Below are positions 25,943 through 35,259 of a DNA stretch of 64,000 bases, in pieces. The first letter of the stretch is position 1. Each line of letters opens with the position of its first letter. The notes under the pieces are model-generated. The model worked only from the letters and a program-made list of their open reading frames with translations, ran no database searches and was not told where the DNA came from. Origin of the DNA: Terriglobia bacterium (GTDB taxonomy: Bacteria; Acidobacteriota; Terriglobia; Terriglobales; Acidobacteriaceae); the NCBI GenBank assembly GCA_020073565.1, contig JAIQEY010000009.1, positions 1 to 64,000 of the forward strand, written 5' to 3'. A program made the position numbers and the translations under genes.

Positions 25943-26470
25943 ATGAAATCCAAAAGGGCGTCCTACCAGAAACAACCTGAGCCACCCGCTGCACTATTGA
26001 CCTTGCGTAATCCCGAAGATCTGCGCTCGGAGATGCAACAGGTGCAGCTTGCGATTGCATGTCGAGCCTATGAGTTGTTTGAGACTCGTGGCTGTGAACA
26101 CGGTCACGACCGGGAAGACTGGTTCCGGGCTGAGTCAGAGCTCCTGCAGCCGGTATCGGTTTCCATGGCGGAATCCAGAGACCGGATTAGTGTTCGCGCT
26201 GACGTCGCGGGCTTTGATGAAACTGAACTCGCAGTTAGCGTCGAACCGCATTGCATCACGATCCTGGGTCAGAAAAAGACGAGTGGGATGAAAGCCGAGG
26301 ACAGAACCATTGAGCAGACCAGCTCGCATCCCCATCAAATCCTGGAAGTTATCAACCTCGCAATGGAGGTTGCGCCGGAGAGCGCAGTCGTCGAATTGCA
26401 GGGGGGAGTACTGAAATTCGAGTTGTCCGCACCTGCCACGAACGAGGTCGCAACTGCTCCCGCCGCCTGA
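25943..26470 (+). CDS. DUF2934 - Hsp20/alpha-crystallin fusion protein
   Basis: A 175-residue protein. The ATG at 25943 is preceded by AAGGAGG. Residues about 30-65 are a DUF2934 module (IACRAYELFETRGCEHGHD, then DWFRAESELL). Residues about 70-165 form a small heat-shock protein alpha-crystallin domain (VSMAESRDRISVRADVAGF, LAVSVEPHCITILGQ, AVVELQGGVLKFELSA). The usual C-terminal I-x-I/V tail motif is not obvious, so oligomerisation may differ. Likely a stress chaperone holding unfolded protein in the cytoplasm. DUF2934 normally occurs as short stand-alone proteins in soil bacteria; here it takes the place of the Hsp20 N-terminal arm. A CRP/FNR-like dyad upstream hints at control by oxygen or nutrient state. 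Confidence 0.85.
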   Translation: MKSKRASYQKQPEPPAALLTLRNPEDLRSEMQQVQLAIACRAYELFETRGCEHGHDREDWFRAESELLQPVSVSMAESRDRISVRADVAGFDETELAVSVEPHCITILGQKKTSGMKAEDRTIEQTSSHPHQILEVINLAMEVAPESAVVELQGGVLKFELSAPATNEVATAPAA

Positions 26471-26692
26471 GCGGACGGGACCCAGCGTTCCTCGAAGGAT
26501 ATGGAGCATCGCATCGCAACCGCGGTGTGGTGAGATTTTTCGAGGAACGCACTTCTCAACCGTTGAATCAGCAATTCTGCGGGGAGCGTGGATCAATATG
26601 AAGCCAGGGTTCCTCATAGAGAACTTCGTAATCACAGCCTGAACGACGACGCAAAACAGGCAGACGCAATCAAATGGTCGAGGGGAGACAGT

Positions 26693-26857
26693 ATGACAAT
26701 GCTTGTGTGCAGGCTCTGGAAGGCGGAAGAAGGCGAAGACATCGCTGAATACGCAGTAATGTTGGCTGTTATTCTGGTGATCGTTATTGGCACGGTGAGG
26801 CTGATCGGCACAAACACGAACAATGCGTTCTCCAGCGTGGCGAGTACCATGCAATAG
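26693..26857 (+). CDS. Flp/Fap type IVb pilin
   Basis: A 54-residue prepilin. The ATG at 26693 follows GAGGGGAG. The sequence has the Flp pattern: a short charged leader with a glycine cleavage point, then Glu at +5 and Tyr at +6 (EEGEDIAEYAVMLAVILVIV), a single hydrophobic helix, and a polar tail (TNTNNAFSSVAST). After TadV-type processing such pilins assemble into adhesive Flp pili. No tad/cpa assembly genes lie in this window, so the machinery must be elsewhere or this copy is an orphan. The 222 bases between Hsp20 and this gene show nothing else I can name. Confidence 0.85.
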   Translation: MTMLVCRLWKAEEGEDIAEYAVMLAVILVIVIGTVRLIGTNTNNAFSSVASTMQ

Positions 26858-26966
26858 ATGGGAAATGGACGTGCCCGAATCGGTCTCCGGACGTCATGGA
26901 TCGCTGGAGACACGGTACTCTGGATTTCAGCGGCGGAGAGAACGACAAGATCGCTAGGAGGTACGC

Positions 26967-28259
26967 ATGGCATCATTGGCGAAGTCCCTATTCGGCGAGG
27001 CGCCTGCCGGAGTCTGTGCTGAACTCCTGCGTGCTCTCCTGGCAGATTACCCGAGGCGTGACTTTCAGGTTCGACTGTGGGACGGCACCACTTGGGGGGC
27101 GGAAAGGGAGCCGCGCTTCACGCTGGTTCTTAAACATCCAGGTGTGCTGCGTGCGATGTTCCTGGCACCCAGCGAGCTCACCCTCGGAGAGGCGTATATT
27201 CGCGATGACTTCGACATCGAGGGTGACATCGAAGCCGCTTTCGACTTCGCCGACTATCTGCTTATGCAAGAGCGCAGCCCAGGGGAGAGTTTTGACCTAA
27301 GGGAGAGACTGCAGAAGCTGCCAGCGAGTGGTCACGCGCAAGCAGGTCTACATCCCATCCAGTTGCGGGGCCCGATTCATTCCAGAGATCGGGACCGGCA
27401 GGCTGTTACCTACCACTACGATCTCCCAGCCGAGTTCTACGCGCTGTGGCTCGATCGGCGAATGGTTTACTCCTGCGCTTATTTCCACACGCCTGAAGAA
27501 GACCTGGACACCGCCCAGGAGCGCAAACTGGATTACATCTGCAGGAAGCTGCGGCTCCGTCCAGGCGAGCGTCTCCTTGATATCGGCTGCGGTTGGGGTG
27601 GATTGATCGTGCACGCGGCCGCTCACTACGGCGCGCAAGCTGTGGGCATCACGCTTAGTGTGCCGCAGGCGGAATGGGCACGACAGCGCTTGCGCGAATC
27701 AGGCCTGAACGATCGATGCCGCGTGGAAGTCTCCGACTACCGGGACATTGACCACGGCCGGCCGTATGACAAGCTTGTCAGTGTCGGCATGTTTGAGCAC
27801 GTCAGTGAAGCACTCCTGCCAGAATACTTCAGCCGGGCTTGGAACCTGTTGCGGCCTGGCGGCGTATTCCTGAACCACGGAATTGCTTATTCCGCTACGT
27901 ATCGCAGGCGGGGACCGTCGTTCATTGATCACTATGTCTTTCCCGATAGTGAACTGGTACCGATCAGTGCAAGCCTTCGCGCGGCCGAGCTGAACGGCTT
28001 TGAGGTGAGAGACGTCGAGAGTCTGCGTGAGCATTACGCCTTGACGGTCCATCAATGGGTCCGGCGGCTGGAGGCTCATGCAGAGGAAGTGCGTCGCGTA
28101 ACCGACGATACTACTTACCGGATATGGCGCCTCTACATGGCTGGCGCTGCGCATAGGCTCCGGAGTGGTTGTCTGAACGTGTACCAGACCCTCCTTGCCA
28201 AGCCACTGCACGGGAAGAGTGGTTTGCCGCTGACCCGGGAAGACTGGTATCGGGCGTAG
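26967..28259 (+). CDS. Cyclopropane-fatty-acyl-phospholipid synthase family methyltransferase
   Basis: A 430-residue SAM-dependent enzyme. The ATG at 26967 has TAGGAGG six bases upstream. The N-terminal ~130 residues match the Cfa lipid-binding region (FTLVLKHPGVLRAMF, LGEAYIRDDFDIEGDIEA). The Rossmann part contains RLLDIGCGWGGLIVHAA for SAM binding near residue 205, YHYDLPAEFYALWLD, and SVGMFEHVSEALLPEYF with the conserved GMFEHV. The E. coli region that includes an active-site cysteine reads FPDSELVP here, without cysteine, as in many Cfa relatives. It probably methylenates unsaturated membrane acyl chains during stress. Bases 28260-28538 downstream hold no gene I can support. Confidence 0.9.
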   Translation: MASLAKSLFGEAPAGVCAELLRALLADYPRRDFQVRLWDGTTWGAEREPRFTLVLKHPGVLRAMFLAPSELTLGEAYIRDDFDIEGDIEAAFDFADYLLMQERSPGESFDLRERLQKLPASGHAQAGLHPIQLRGPIHSRDRDRQAVTYHYDLPAEFYALWLDRRMVYSCAYFHTPEEDLDTAQERKLDYICRKLRLRPGERLLDIGCGWGGLIVHAAAHYGAQAVGITLSVPQAEWARQRLRESGLNDRCRVEVSDYRDIDHGRPYDKLVSVGMFEHVSEALLPEYFSRAWNLLRPGGVFLNHGIAYSATYRRRGPSFIDHYVFPDSELVPISASLRAAELNGFEVRDVESLREHYALTVHQWVRRLEAHAEEVRRVTDDTTYRIWRLYMAGAAHRLRSGCLNVYQTLLAKPLHGKSGLPLTREDWYRA

Positions 28260-28538
28260 AACCAAGCAGATTCCTACACCTGGTTGGAGGGTCGATGCGC
28301 TCCAAGTGCGTGTGTCACTCCTCGTCCAGAATGAGCACGGGCGATCCGACCAAACTGTGGACTGCCGATGTGTCCCGTAACCCTCGGGCGGAAGAACTGG
28401 ATACGCATCGGCAGCCCACAGGGCGAGCGCGCAAAGCACCAATTCGGCGGTCGCCGGACTGGAGTGGGTGTACTGAGGAGCGAGATCACTGACGTGCGAC
28501 TGAAATTGATGTAAAAGATTATCCGCAAAGGAGACATC

Positions 28539-29126
28539 ATGAATCGCAACATTGTTTTGGTGGTGATGGCAGTACTGATGCTTGCACTCGCGGCGAGCGC
28601 CGGGAGCATCAGCGGCAAAGTTTCCGGAGTCAGCGGCGAGTCGGTGGTGTACGTCGACACGATCGCGGGCAAAACCTTTCCCGCGCCGGCCGAGCATCCG
28701 GTAATCAACCAGAAGGGACTGTTGTTTCAACCGCATATTAATGTGGTGCTGGTGGGGACAACCGTGGACTTTCTGAACAGCGACAAGGTTGCGCACAATG
28801 TGTTCTGGCCGTCGCTGATGCAGGGCGGCAAGAAGTTACCCGGAAAGAATCTGGGCACGTGGCCGACGGGCGAGAAGCGCTCCTTCAAGTTCGATCAGCC
28901 CGGAGTCGCGGCGCTACTGTGCAATGTGCATCCGGAAATGGCGGGCTACGTCGTGGTGGTGCCAACGCCGTACTACGCCACGACTGACAACAGCGGGAAT
29001 TACAAGATCGAAAACGTTCCTGACGGCCAGTACAATGTGGTGGCCTGGCACGAAGGCGCGAAGAATTCGTCCAAGGCAGTCACGGTCGCGGGCGACACCA
29101 AGGCAGACCTCACGGTAAGCAAGTAA
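28539..29126 (+). CDS. Periplasmic cupredoxin-like electron carrier with carboxypeptidase-regulatory tail
   Basis: A 195-residue exported protein. AAAGGAG precedes the ATG, and the signal peptide runs to about LAASAGS. Type-I copper ligands are visible: His in VAHNVFWPS, then Cys, His and Met in LLCNVHPEMAGY, the plastocyanin-type spacing. The C-terminal ~50 residues (YATTDNSGNYKIENVPDGQ) resemble a carboxypeptidase-regulatory (CarboxypepD_reg) module. It opens the respiratory operon running to 36122 and is the obvious soluble electron carrier or acceptor for the Rieske/cytochrome b complex. About 85 bases separate it from the next gene's chosen start. Confidence 0.85.
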   Translation: MNRNIVLVVMAVLMLALAASAGSISGKVSGVSGESVVYVDTIAGKTFPAPAEHPVINQKGLLFQPHINVVLVGTTVDFLNSDKVAHNVFWPSLMQGGKKLPGKNLGTWPTGEKRSFKFDQPGVAALLCNVHPEMAGYVVVVPTPYYATTDNSGNYKIENVPDGQYNVVAWHEGAKNSSKAVTVAGDTKADLTVSK

Positions 29127-29211
29127 TCGCACGAATTGGAGGGTGGCGCGCACGCTTCGCTTCTCTTCACAACAACCCGATATTTGCCGACGATGGGTCG
29201 AGAACAGTTCC

Positions 29212-31194
29212 ATGCTGAAGCGCTTTCTGGAAAAGCGGGTGGATGAAGACTGGCTGCATACCAACTTCCCCTGCATGATGGCGTGCCCGGCGCATACGAA
29301 CGCGGGCCGTTACGTCGCCCTGATCGCCGAAGGCCGCTTCGAAGAGGCCTACGAGTACGCGCGCGGGCCGAATCCTTTGGCCAGCATCTGCGGCCGGGTG
29401 TGCGCGCACCCCTGCGAGACGGCGTGCCGGCGCGGGCAAATTGACAAGCCCATCTCGATCCGCGCGCTGAAGCGCTTCCTGACCGAACGTTATGGCCCGG
29501 AGTCCAAGCACCCCATCGACGTGAATGCCGGTGCGATAAAGGAGAAGCTACCGTTCAAAGTGGCGGTCGTCGGTGGCGGCCCGGTGGGGCTTTCAGCCGC
29601 GCACGACCTGGCACTGATGGGTTATTCAGTCACGATCTTCGAAGCCGCGCCGGTACCCGGTGGAATGCTTTATTTGGGAATACCCGAGTACCGATTGCCG
29701 CGCGACGTGGTGGAAGCGCAGGTGCGCGAGATTCTGCAGACTGGCGACATCACGCTGAAGCTCAATCACAAGGCGGGCCGCGACTTTCAGATTGCCGATC
29801 TGCGCCAGGGATTTGACGCGATCCTGCTGGCAATTGGCGCGCATCGCAGCCGTGATCTGACGATCCCCGGAGTAGATCTCGATGGCGTTCATCGCGGCGT
29901 GGATTTCCTGCTGAACGTCAATCTGGGCTACAAGTTCACGATCGGGCGCAACGTGCTCGTGATCGGCGGCGGAAACGTCGCCATGGACGTGGCGCGCTCG
30001 GCGGCTCGCGAAGTCTTACGGCAGCACAAGGCAGGCGTGGAAGAGTTGGCGCCATCGGAAGATAACGTGGCGGCAGTCGCCACCAAGGAAATGGTCGACA
30101 TTTCTTTGTCGGCGTTGCGCATGGGCGCGCAGGAAGTTCATGTTGTCTGCCTGGAAAAACGCGATGAAATGCCGGCAGCGCTCGAGGAAATCGAAGAAGC
30201 CGAGACCGAGGGCGTCATCCTGCATCCCGGCTTCGGACCCAAGCGCTTTGTCGGCATAGAGGGCAAGGTCACGGCGCTTGAGGTATTGAAAACAAAATCT
30301 GTGTTCGATGAGCAGAGACGCTTCAGGCCGGTGTTCTATGAAAACAGCGAAACCCAGATTGAGTGTGACACCGTAATCATGGCGATTGGCCAGACGGCAA
30401 ATCTCGACTTCCTGCATCCTGACGATGACGTGGAAGTCTCGCCGCGCGGTCTGATCAACGTGAATCCGCATTCGCTGATGACGTCGGCGGCGGGCATTTT
30501 TGCGGGGGGCGATTGCGTGTTCGGCCCGCGCCTGATTATCGATAGCGTGGGCGACGGTAAACGCGCGGCGATGGGCATTGACGAGTACCTGCGAGGCACA
30601 CAGCATCCGCAACCGATTATCGAAGTGACAGACCTCAAGCGGCATGCCATGCCGCAGGAATTCATGGACCTGGTGCGGCAGGCGATCCCGATGTTGCCAC
30701 TCGATCGCCGCACCGGCATGACCGAGGTTGAGGAGTGTTACGACGAAGCGTCGGCCATGGCAGAGGCGAAGCGCTGCCTGCACTGCTGGGTCAATACGAT
30801 TTTCGAGGGCTACGGCGACGACGCTTCTCTGTGCGTTCTGTGTGGCGGCTGTGTGGATGTTTGCCCGGAGAACTGTCTCGAACTGGTGACACTCGACCGA
30901 GTCGAGTTCAGCCCCGAAACCCTCGAACATCTCTCGGTCAACCGCGCCCTTTACGAGGCGGAGTTGACCGACATCGCGCCCGAAGAACTGAACGACGGTG
31001 TCGGCTCGGTGATGCTGAAAGACGAGACGCGCTGCATCCGTTGCGGGCTGTGCGCGGCGCGCTGTCCGGTGAACACCATCACCATGGAGTCCTACAACCT
31101 GTTGCCGGCAGAACCGACCGGCTTGATTTCCGTGGAGGCGATCGATGTCCGTCTGCGCGCCAAACCGGCCGCACCAGCGGGCGCACCGAAATGA
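29212..31194 (+). CDS. FAD-dependent, 4Fe-4S NAD(P)-binding oxidoreductase (GltD/NfnB-like) with C-terminal ferredoxin domain
   Basis: A 660-residue protein from the ATG at 29212; a GTG at 29143 is possible but sits against its ribosome-binding site. The N-terminal ~85 residues are a GltD-type Fe-S helical domain (CMMACPAHTNAGRYV, SICGRVCAHPCETACRRG). Residues about 105-470 hold the flavin and dinucleotide folds (FKVAVVGGGPVGLSAAHDL and NVLVIGGGNVAMDVARSA). The C-terminal ~140 residues add two ferredoxin sites (CVLCGGCVDVCPENCLELV and CIRCGLCAARCPVNTITM). It would pass electrons between NAD(P)H, FAD and several 4Fe-4S clusters. Its stop overlaps the Rieske start (ATGA), so it is part of the bc-type complex operon, which suggests a dedicated donor or bifurcating module. 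Confidence 0.9.
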   Translation: MLKRFLEKRVDEDWLHTNFPCMMACPAHTNAGRYVALIAEGRFEEAYEYARGPNPLASICGRVCAHPCETACRRGQIDKPISIRALKRFLTERYGPESKHPIDVNAGAIKEKLPFKVAVVGGGPVGLSAAHDLALMGYSVTIFEAAPVPGGMLYLGIPEYRLPRDVVEAQVREILQTGDITLKLNHKAGRDFQIADLRQGFDAILLAIGAHRSRDLTIPGVDLDGVHRGVDFLLNVNLGYKFTIGRNVLVIGGGNVAMDVARSAAREVLRQHKAGVEELAPSEDNVAAVATKEMVDISLSALRMGAQEVHVVCLEKRDEMPAALEEIEEAETEGVILHPGFGPKRFVGIEGKVTALEVLKTKSVFDEQRRFRPVFYENSETQIECDTVIMAIGQTANLDFLHPDDDVEVSPRGLINVNPHSLMTSAAGIFAGGDCVFGPRLIIDSVGDGKRAAMGIDEYLRGTQHPQPIIEVTDLKRHAMPQEFMDLVRQAIPMLPLDRRTGMTEVEECYDEASAMAEAKRCLHCWVNTIFEGYGDDASLCVLCGGCVDVCPENCLELVTLDRVEFSPETLEHLSVNRALYEAELTDIAPEELNDGVGSVMLKDETRCIRCGLCAARCPVNTITMESYNLLPAEPTGLISVEAIDVRLRAKPAAPAGAPK

Positions 31195-31709
31195 CTATGG
31201 CAGAAGAGAAGAAGGAGAGAGTTCAGACTGCGGCGAATCCGGGCCTTGACCGGCGAGAGTTTTTCGTGCGCATGGGATTGGGCTCGATGGGAATCGCCGC
31301 GGCTGGGACGGCAGTCTTCGGCTACCAGTTCCTTTCCCCGAACGTTCTATATGAGCCTTCCCCGGTGGTGAACATGGGCCGCCCGGAGAGCTATCAACTC
31401 GACTCGGTCACACTCGACGTCGATGCCCGCATTTTTGTCATACACGCCAAGGAAGGCTTTTTTGCGCTGAGCGCAGTGTGCACGCACCTGGGGTGCCTGA
31501 CGGCTTGGAAACCAGACTTGGGCATCATCGCGTGCCCCTGCCACGGCAGCAAGTTCGACGTTCTGCAAGCCGGCAAAACACCGGGAGAAAAGATCGAGGG
31601 GCCTGCTCCGAGGCCGCTTCCCTGGTTGCGAATGTGGCTTAGCGATGATGGCGAACTGATGGTAGATCGCTCCGAAGACATTCGCCCGCTGCAGTTTGTG
31701 AGGGTCTAG
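31191..31709 (+). CDS. Rieske 2Fe-2S subunit of a cytochrome bc-type complex
   Basis: A 172-residue membrane-anchored protein. The ATG at 31191 overlaps the previous stop; ATG 31197 is an alternative. Residues about 20-50 contain the anchor with a twin-arginine-like start ([18 protein letters not shown]), as expected for Tat-exported Rieske proteins. Cluster ligands are complete: CTHLGC and CPCHGS supply two Cys and two His. It takes electrons from quinol at the Qo site and passes them to cytochrome or cupredoxin. Translationally coupled on both sides. Confidence 0.93.
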   Translation: MTMAEEKKERVQTAANPGLDRREFFVRMGLGSMGIAAAGTAVFGYQFLSPNVLYEPSPVVNMGRPESYQLDSVTLDVDARIFVIHAKEGFFALSAVCTHLGCLTAWKPDLGIIACPCHGSKFDVLQAGKTPGEKIEGPAPRPLPWLRMWLSDDGELMVDRSEDIRPLQFVRV

Positions 31710-31711
31710 GA

Positions 31712-32488
31712 ATGACAACACTCAACCAATACTTCGACGCGTTGCGCGAGACCAAAGTCTGGCGTTCGGTGTTTCGAGGTGGCACGGGCAAGAGCACACT
31801 CCGTAACTCGATGGCGATTCAGCAGAACGTCGTTCTGCATTTGCTGTCGACCAAGGTGCGAACGCGGATGCTTGAGTTCAATGCGACCTGGTACCTGGGC
31901 ACGCTGACGCTGGGGACGTTCGGAATTCTGGTCATCACAGGAATTCTGCTGATGCTCTATTACCATCCCTCGGTGCCCCAGGCATACGCCGACACCAAAG
32001 ACCTGCAGTTCGTAGTTTCCTCGGGACAATTCCTGCGCAACCTGCACCGGTGGTCAGCACACGCCATGGTATTCCTGGTATTCGCCCACATGTTCCGCGT
32101 GTTCTATCGCGGGGCGTATCGTCCGCCGCGCGAGTTCAACTGGGTGATTGGAGTGATGCTCCTTCTGTTCACGCTGCTGCTCAGCTACACCGGATATCTG
32201 TTGCCATGGGATCAACTGGCGTTCTGGGCCATCACGGTAGGATCGAACATCGCTTCGGCAGTACCGCTGATGGGAGATAAAGTTCGCTTCCTGATGCTGG
32301 GCGGGCACTTCGTCAACGCCAATGCCCTGCTGCGCTTTTACGTGCTGCACTGCATGATTCTGCCTTTAGCCGCGCTGTTCTTTATTGCGATCCATTTCTG
32401 GAGGATTCGGAAGGACGGCGGCTTGTATGCGCGTCACAGTGAGCCGGATGTGGTGATGACGACGGCTCCCGCGAGGCCACCACTATGA
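31712..32488 (+). CDS. Cytochrome b (b6-type N-terminal half)
   Basis: A 258-residue four-helix haem protein. Haem ligands are in place: [20 protein letters not shown] has the first histidine of each pair, and [10 protein letters not shown] plus [12 protein letters not shown] the second. The Cys that binds haem ci in cytochrome b6 is not present at the equivalent place ([13 protein letters not shown]), so no extra c-type haem is expected. A ~50-residue N-terminal extension precedes helix 1. With the next gene it makes a split, b6f-like cytochrome b. It starts three bases after the Rieske stop, and its own end overlaps the next start. Confidence 0.93.
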   Translation: MTTLNQYFDALRETKVWRSVFRGGTGKSTLRNSMAIQQNVVLHLLSTKVRTRMLEFNATWYLGTLTLGTFGILVITGILLMLYYHPSVPQAYADTKDLQFVVSSGQFLRNLHRWSAHAMVFLVFAHMFRVFYRGAYRPPREFNWVIGVMLLLFTLLLSYTGYLLPWDQLAFWAITVGSNIASAVPLMGDKVRFLMLGGHFVNANALLRFYVLHCMILPLAALFFIAIHFWRIRKDGGLYARHSEPDVVMTTAPARPPL

Positions 32489-33189
32489 GTGATCCCAAAG
32501 ACTTCGTCACCGGAGTAGGTTCGGACCAGCGCAAATCGCCGGTGCGGGTTGCGTTCATCACTCGACGTACTTCCGCGCAGGTGAAGGCGCACGACGAGTC
32601 GATCGTGCAGTCGTTCCCAGAAGTACTGTTCCGAGCCGCGATCGCCGTGCAGGTACTCGCCTGCGTGCTCGTGCTGATCTCGCTGTTCTTCAACGCTCCG
32701 TTGGAAGGGCTGGCGGATCCTTCGCACACGCCGAATCCGGCCAAGGCACCCTGGTACTTCCTCGGTCTGCAGGAACTGCTGCATTACTTTCCACCTGTCG
32801 TTGCGGGAGTTCTGGTGCCTACCCTGGTCGTGCTGGCGTTGATTGTGATTCCGTACTTCAACATCAACATCGAAGCCGAAGGGCTATTTACAAAGGACCG
32901 CGAGAAGCGGATCAAGATTTTCTGGTTTGTCGCGATTGTGTTCTGCGTCTTTCTGTTGATCTTCGATGTCATCGTGGCGCTTGTGCCTACGCTCATCACG
33001 GTGGCGCTAATGGCACTGGCGGCCGCAACGCCGGCAAATGCGCCTTCCGCATTTCGACGTTCCCTTGCGGCCAAGCCGCTTTCATTCTGGATCATGAGCT
33101 GGTTTTTATTCGAATTGGTGGTGCTAACGGCGGTCGGCACCCTTTTCCGTGGCCCCGGTTGGTCCTGGGTCTGGCCCTGGAGGAGTTAA
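32485..33189 (+). CDS. Cytochrome b C-terminal half (subunit IV-like)
   Basis: A 234-residue membrane protein starting with an ATGA overlap on the preceding gene. The Qo-site motif reads [18 protein letters not shown], the APWY variant of PEWY seen in many bacterial menaquinol-oxidising bc complexes. Three or more hydrophobic helices follow, the last at [18 protein letters not shown], which adds about one helix beyond plant-type subunit IV. It probably forms the quinol-binding Qo pocket together with the Rieske protein. The APWY form fits low-potential menaquinol, an inference from family usage. Confidence 0.88.
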   Translation: MSDPKDFVTGVGSDQRKSPVRVAFITRRTSAQVKAHDESIVQSFPEVLFRAAIAVQVLACVLVLISLFFNAPLEGLADPSHTPNPAKAPWYFLGLQELLHYFPPVVAGVLVPTLVVLALIVIPYFNINIEAEGLFTKDREKRIKIFWFVAIVFCVFLLIFDVIVALVPTLITVALMALAAATPANAPSAFRRSLAAKPLSFWIMSWFLFELVVLTAVGTLFRGPGWSWVWPWRS

Positions 33190-35259
33190 GTGAGGCTCCC
33201 AGACAGTCTAGAGAAACTGCGCCAGCTGTTTTTTGGCGATGTGGTGCGCTCGTTTGGTTGGACAAGTCTGCTCTTGCTCGTACTTCTGGCAATCTCTCCG
33301 GCGAAACATTTCTTCGCCGACTGGCATCGTTACCAGCGCGGCTACGAGCGGCTGATCTCGAAACGCAGCGATGCGGTCACGCTGCGCCGGCATTTTGAAC
33401 CCGGCATTCGACAGATCTGGCTTCCCGAGATGGGCGTAGTCGATCGCTGCACAACCTGCCACAGTGCGCTCAAGGAGGCCACACTGGCGGATGTCACGAC
33501 GCAGCCCTATCGCCCCCACCCGATGATTCCGCACAAGCCGGAGGAGATGGGCTGTTCGATCTGTCATCGTGGACAAGGCGCGGCCACTTCGGCCGAGGAG
33601 GCCCACAAGAGCACGCTGGCGTGGGAAGAGCCCCTGCTACCCGCGAAGTATCTGGAATCTTCGTGCGGGCAGTGCCATCAACAAGATTTGAAAGGCACGC
33701 CCCAGCTGAATCTTGGCCGCCAGATGCTGAGCCAGTATGGTTGCGTACACTGCCACACGATCAAGCGGCCCGACGGCAGCGTGATCACCGGCACGGATGA
33801 TCCGCCTTCGCTCGCTCACATCTCCGACAAGACGACGCGAGAATGGATCTACGCCTGGCTGAAGGACCCGCAGGCGTACTCGACGACCGCCACGATGCCG
33901 AATTTCAAGCTGAGCGACGACGATGCCAGGGACGTCTCGGCATTTCTGATTTCCTCAAGCACGCCTGCCTCGCTGAAGATTGTGCAGGCTTCGCTCGACG
34001 AAGCGAAGAAAGTAAAAGATGACGCGGCACTGCAGACGAAAGCAGCGAGTCTATACGGCGAGTCTTTCTGTGCGTCCTGCCATGCGGTTCAGAATGCAGC
34101 CGGGAATCTGGTCGGAGGCGACCTTGGCCCGGAACTCACGAAGATCGGGTCCAAGGCCAAGCCCGAGTGGCTGCAAGCGTGGGTTCGCAATCCGCATGAC
34201 TACGATCCGCCGACGGGGATGCCGCACTACCGCTTCAACGATCAGGAGGTCGGTGAGCTGACTGGATTCCTACTGGCGAAAGCGGACTCCGATCTGCTGG
34301 CAAATATACACTTAGAGGCCCCAACGCCAGATCAGATTGCGCATGGCAAGCGGCTGGTCAACGACTACGGCTGCGCTTCGTGCCACGTGATCAACGGAAT
34401 CAAGCGGCCGGAGAATTTTGCTCCGGAACTGACGAAGATCGGCTCGAAGCCGGTGAATCAACTGGCGTTTGCTCCCGGGGTGCCGCATACGCTGTATGAC
34501 TACATCGGTGCGAAAGTCAAGCAGCCGCGGGCGTTTGGGCCCTCGCTGAAGATGCCGCAGTACACGTTCAACTCGGCTCAGATCGACGCGCTGGTCAACG
34601 CGCTCCTCTCACACAATGAGCGCGCATTGACAATACCGGCTGCGAAGACAATGCCGGCTCTCCCGGTCCCGCACTACGAGCCGGCTGGCAAAGCGGGACA
34701 ACTCATTAACGACCTAAATTGCTTCGAGTGCCACATGATTAACGGGCGCGGCGGCGATATGGCTCCCGATCTGACCTGGGAAGGCAGCTCGGTACAACGG
34801 GAATGGCTGGTGCAGTTCTTCCGCAATCCAAACACGCTGCGGCCGGCGCTGATCCGCCGCATGCCGAAGTTCAAACTGACCGATGCCGAGATCAACACGT
34901 TGACCGACTACATCATGACGGTCTACCAGTCCCCGAAGATCGACCGAGATTCGATGCCGCTGGCCGGATACGCGCCCGCGCAGGTCGAACTGGGCAGACA
35001 ACTCTACTATTCGAAGTACGGGTGCCAGGGTTGCCACATCATCGATACCAAGCAGGACAAGGGGTATATCGGCCCCACTCTGACGCACGTTGGCTCTCGG
35101 CTAACGGCGGCGTGGATCTACGGCTGGATGAAGGACCCGTCAGCGCTGCGGTCGGGCACGCAGGAACCGAAGCGCAACATGAGCGACCAAGACGCCCGCG
35201 CTCTGACTGCGTTCCTGATGAGTCAGAAAGGAAACGAGAAACAGGAGGCGAAGAAGTGA
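33190..35259 (+). CDS. Octahaem c-type cytochrome of the bc-type complex
   Basis: A 689-residue protein. The GTG at 33190 follows GGAGGAG and directly abuts the preceding stop. One N-terminal membrane helix (SLLLLVLLAISPAKHFF) anchors it. Eight CxxCH sites are visible: CTTCH, CSICH, CGQCH, CVHCH, CASCH, CASCH, CFECH and CQGCH. Several sit in repeated cytochrome-c modules of about 100 residues with the pattern NDYGCASCHVING...ELTKIGSK. It most likely collects electrons from the Rieske protein and wires them to the periplasm. Its length and haem count far exceed a normal cytochrome c1. The stop overlaps the next ATG (TGATG). Confidence 0.92.
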   Translation: MRLPDSLEKLRQLFFGDVVRSFGWTSLLLLVLLAISPAKHFFADWHRYQRGYERLISKRSDAVTLRRHFEPGIRQIWLPEMGVVDRCTTCHSALKEATLADVTTQPYRPHPMIPHKPEEMGCSICHRGQGAATSAEEAHKSTLAWEEPLLPAKYLESSCGQCHQQDLKGTPQLNLGRQMLSQYGCVHCHTIKRPDGSVITGTDDPPSLAHISDKTTREWIYAWLKDPQAYSTTATMPNFKLSDDDARDVSAFLISSSTPASLKIVQASLDEAKKVKDDAALQTKAASLYGESFCASCHAVQNAAGNLVGGDLGPELTKIGSKAKPEWLQAWVRNPHDYDPPTGMPHYRFNDQEVGELTGFLLAKADSDLLANIHLEAPTPDQIAHGKRLVNDYGCASCHVINGIKRPENFAPELTKIGSKPVNQLAFAPGVPHTLYDYIGAKVKQPRAFGPSLKMPQYTFNSAQIDALVNALLSHNERALTIPAAKTMPALPVPHYEPAGKAGQLINDLNCFECHMINGRGGDMAPDLTWEGSSVQREWLVQFFRNPNTLRPALIRRMPKFKLTDAEINTLTDYIMTVYQSPKIDRDSMPLAGYAPAQVELGRQLYYSKYGCQGCHIIDTKQDKGYIGPTLTHVGSRLTAAWIYGWMKDPSALRSGTQEPKRNMSDQDARALTAFLMSQKGNEKQEAKK

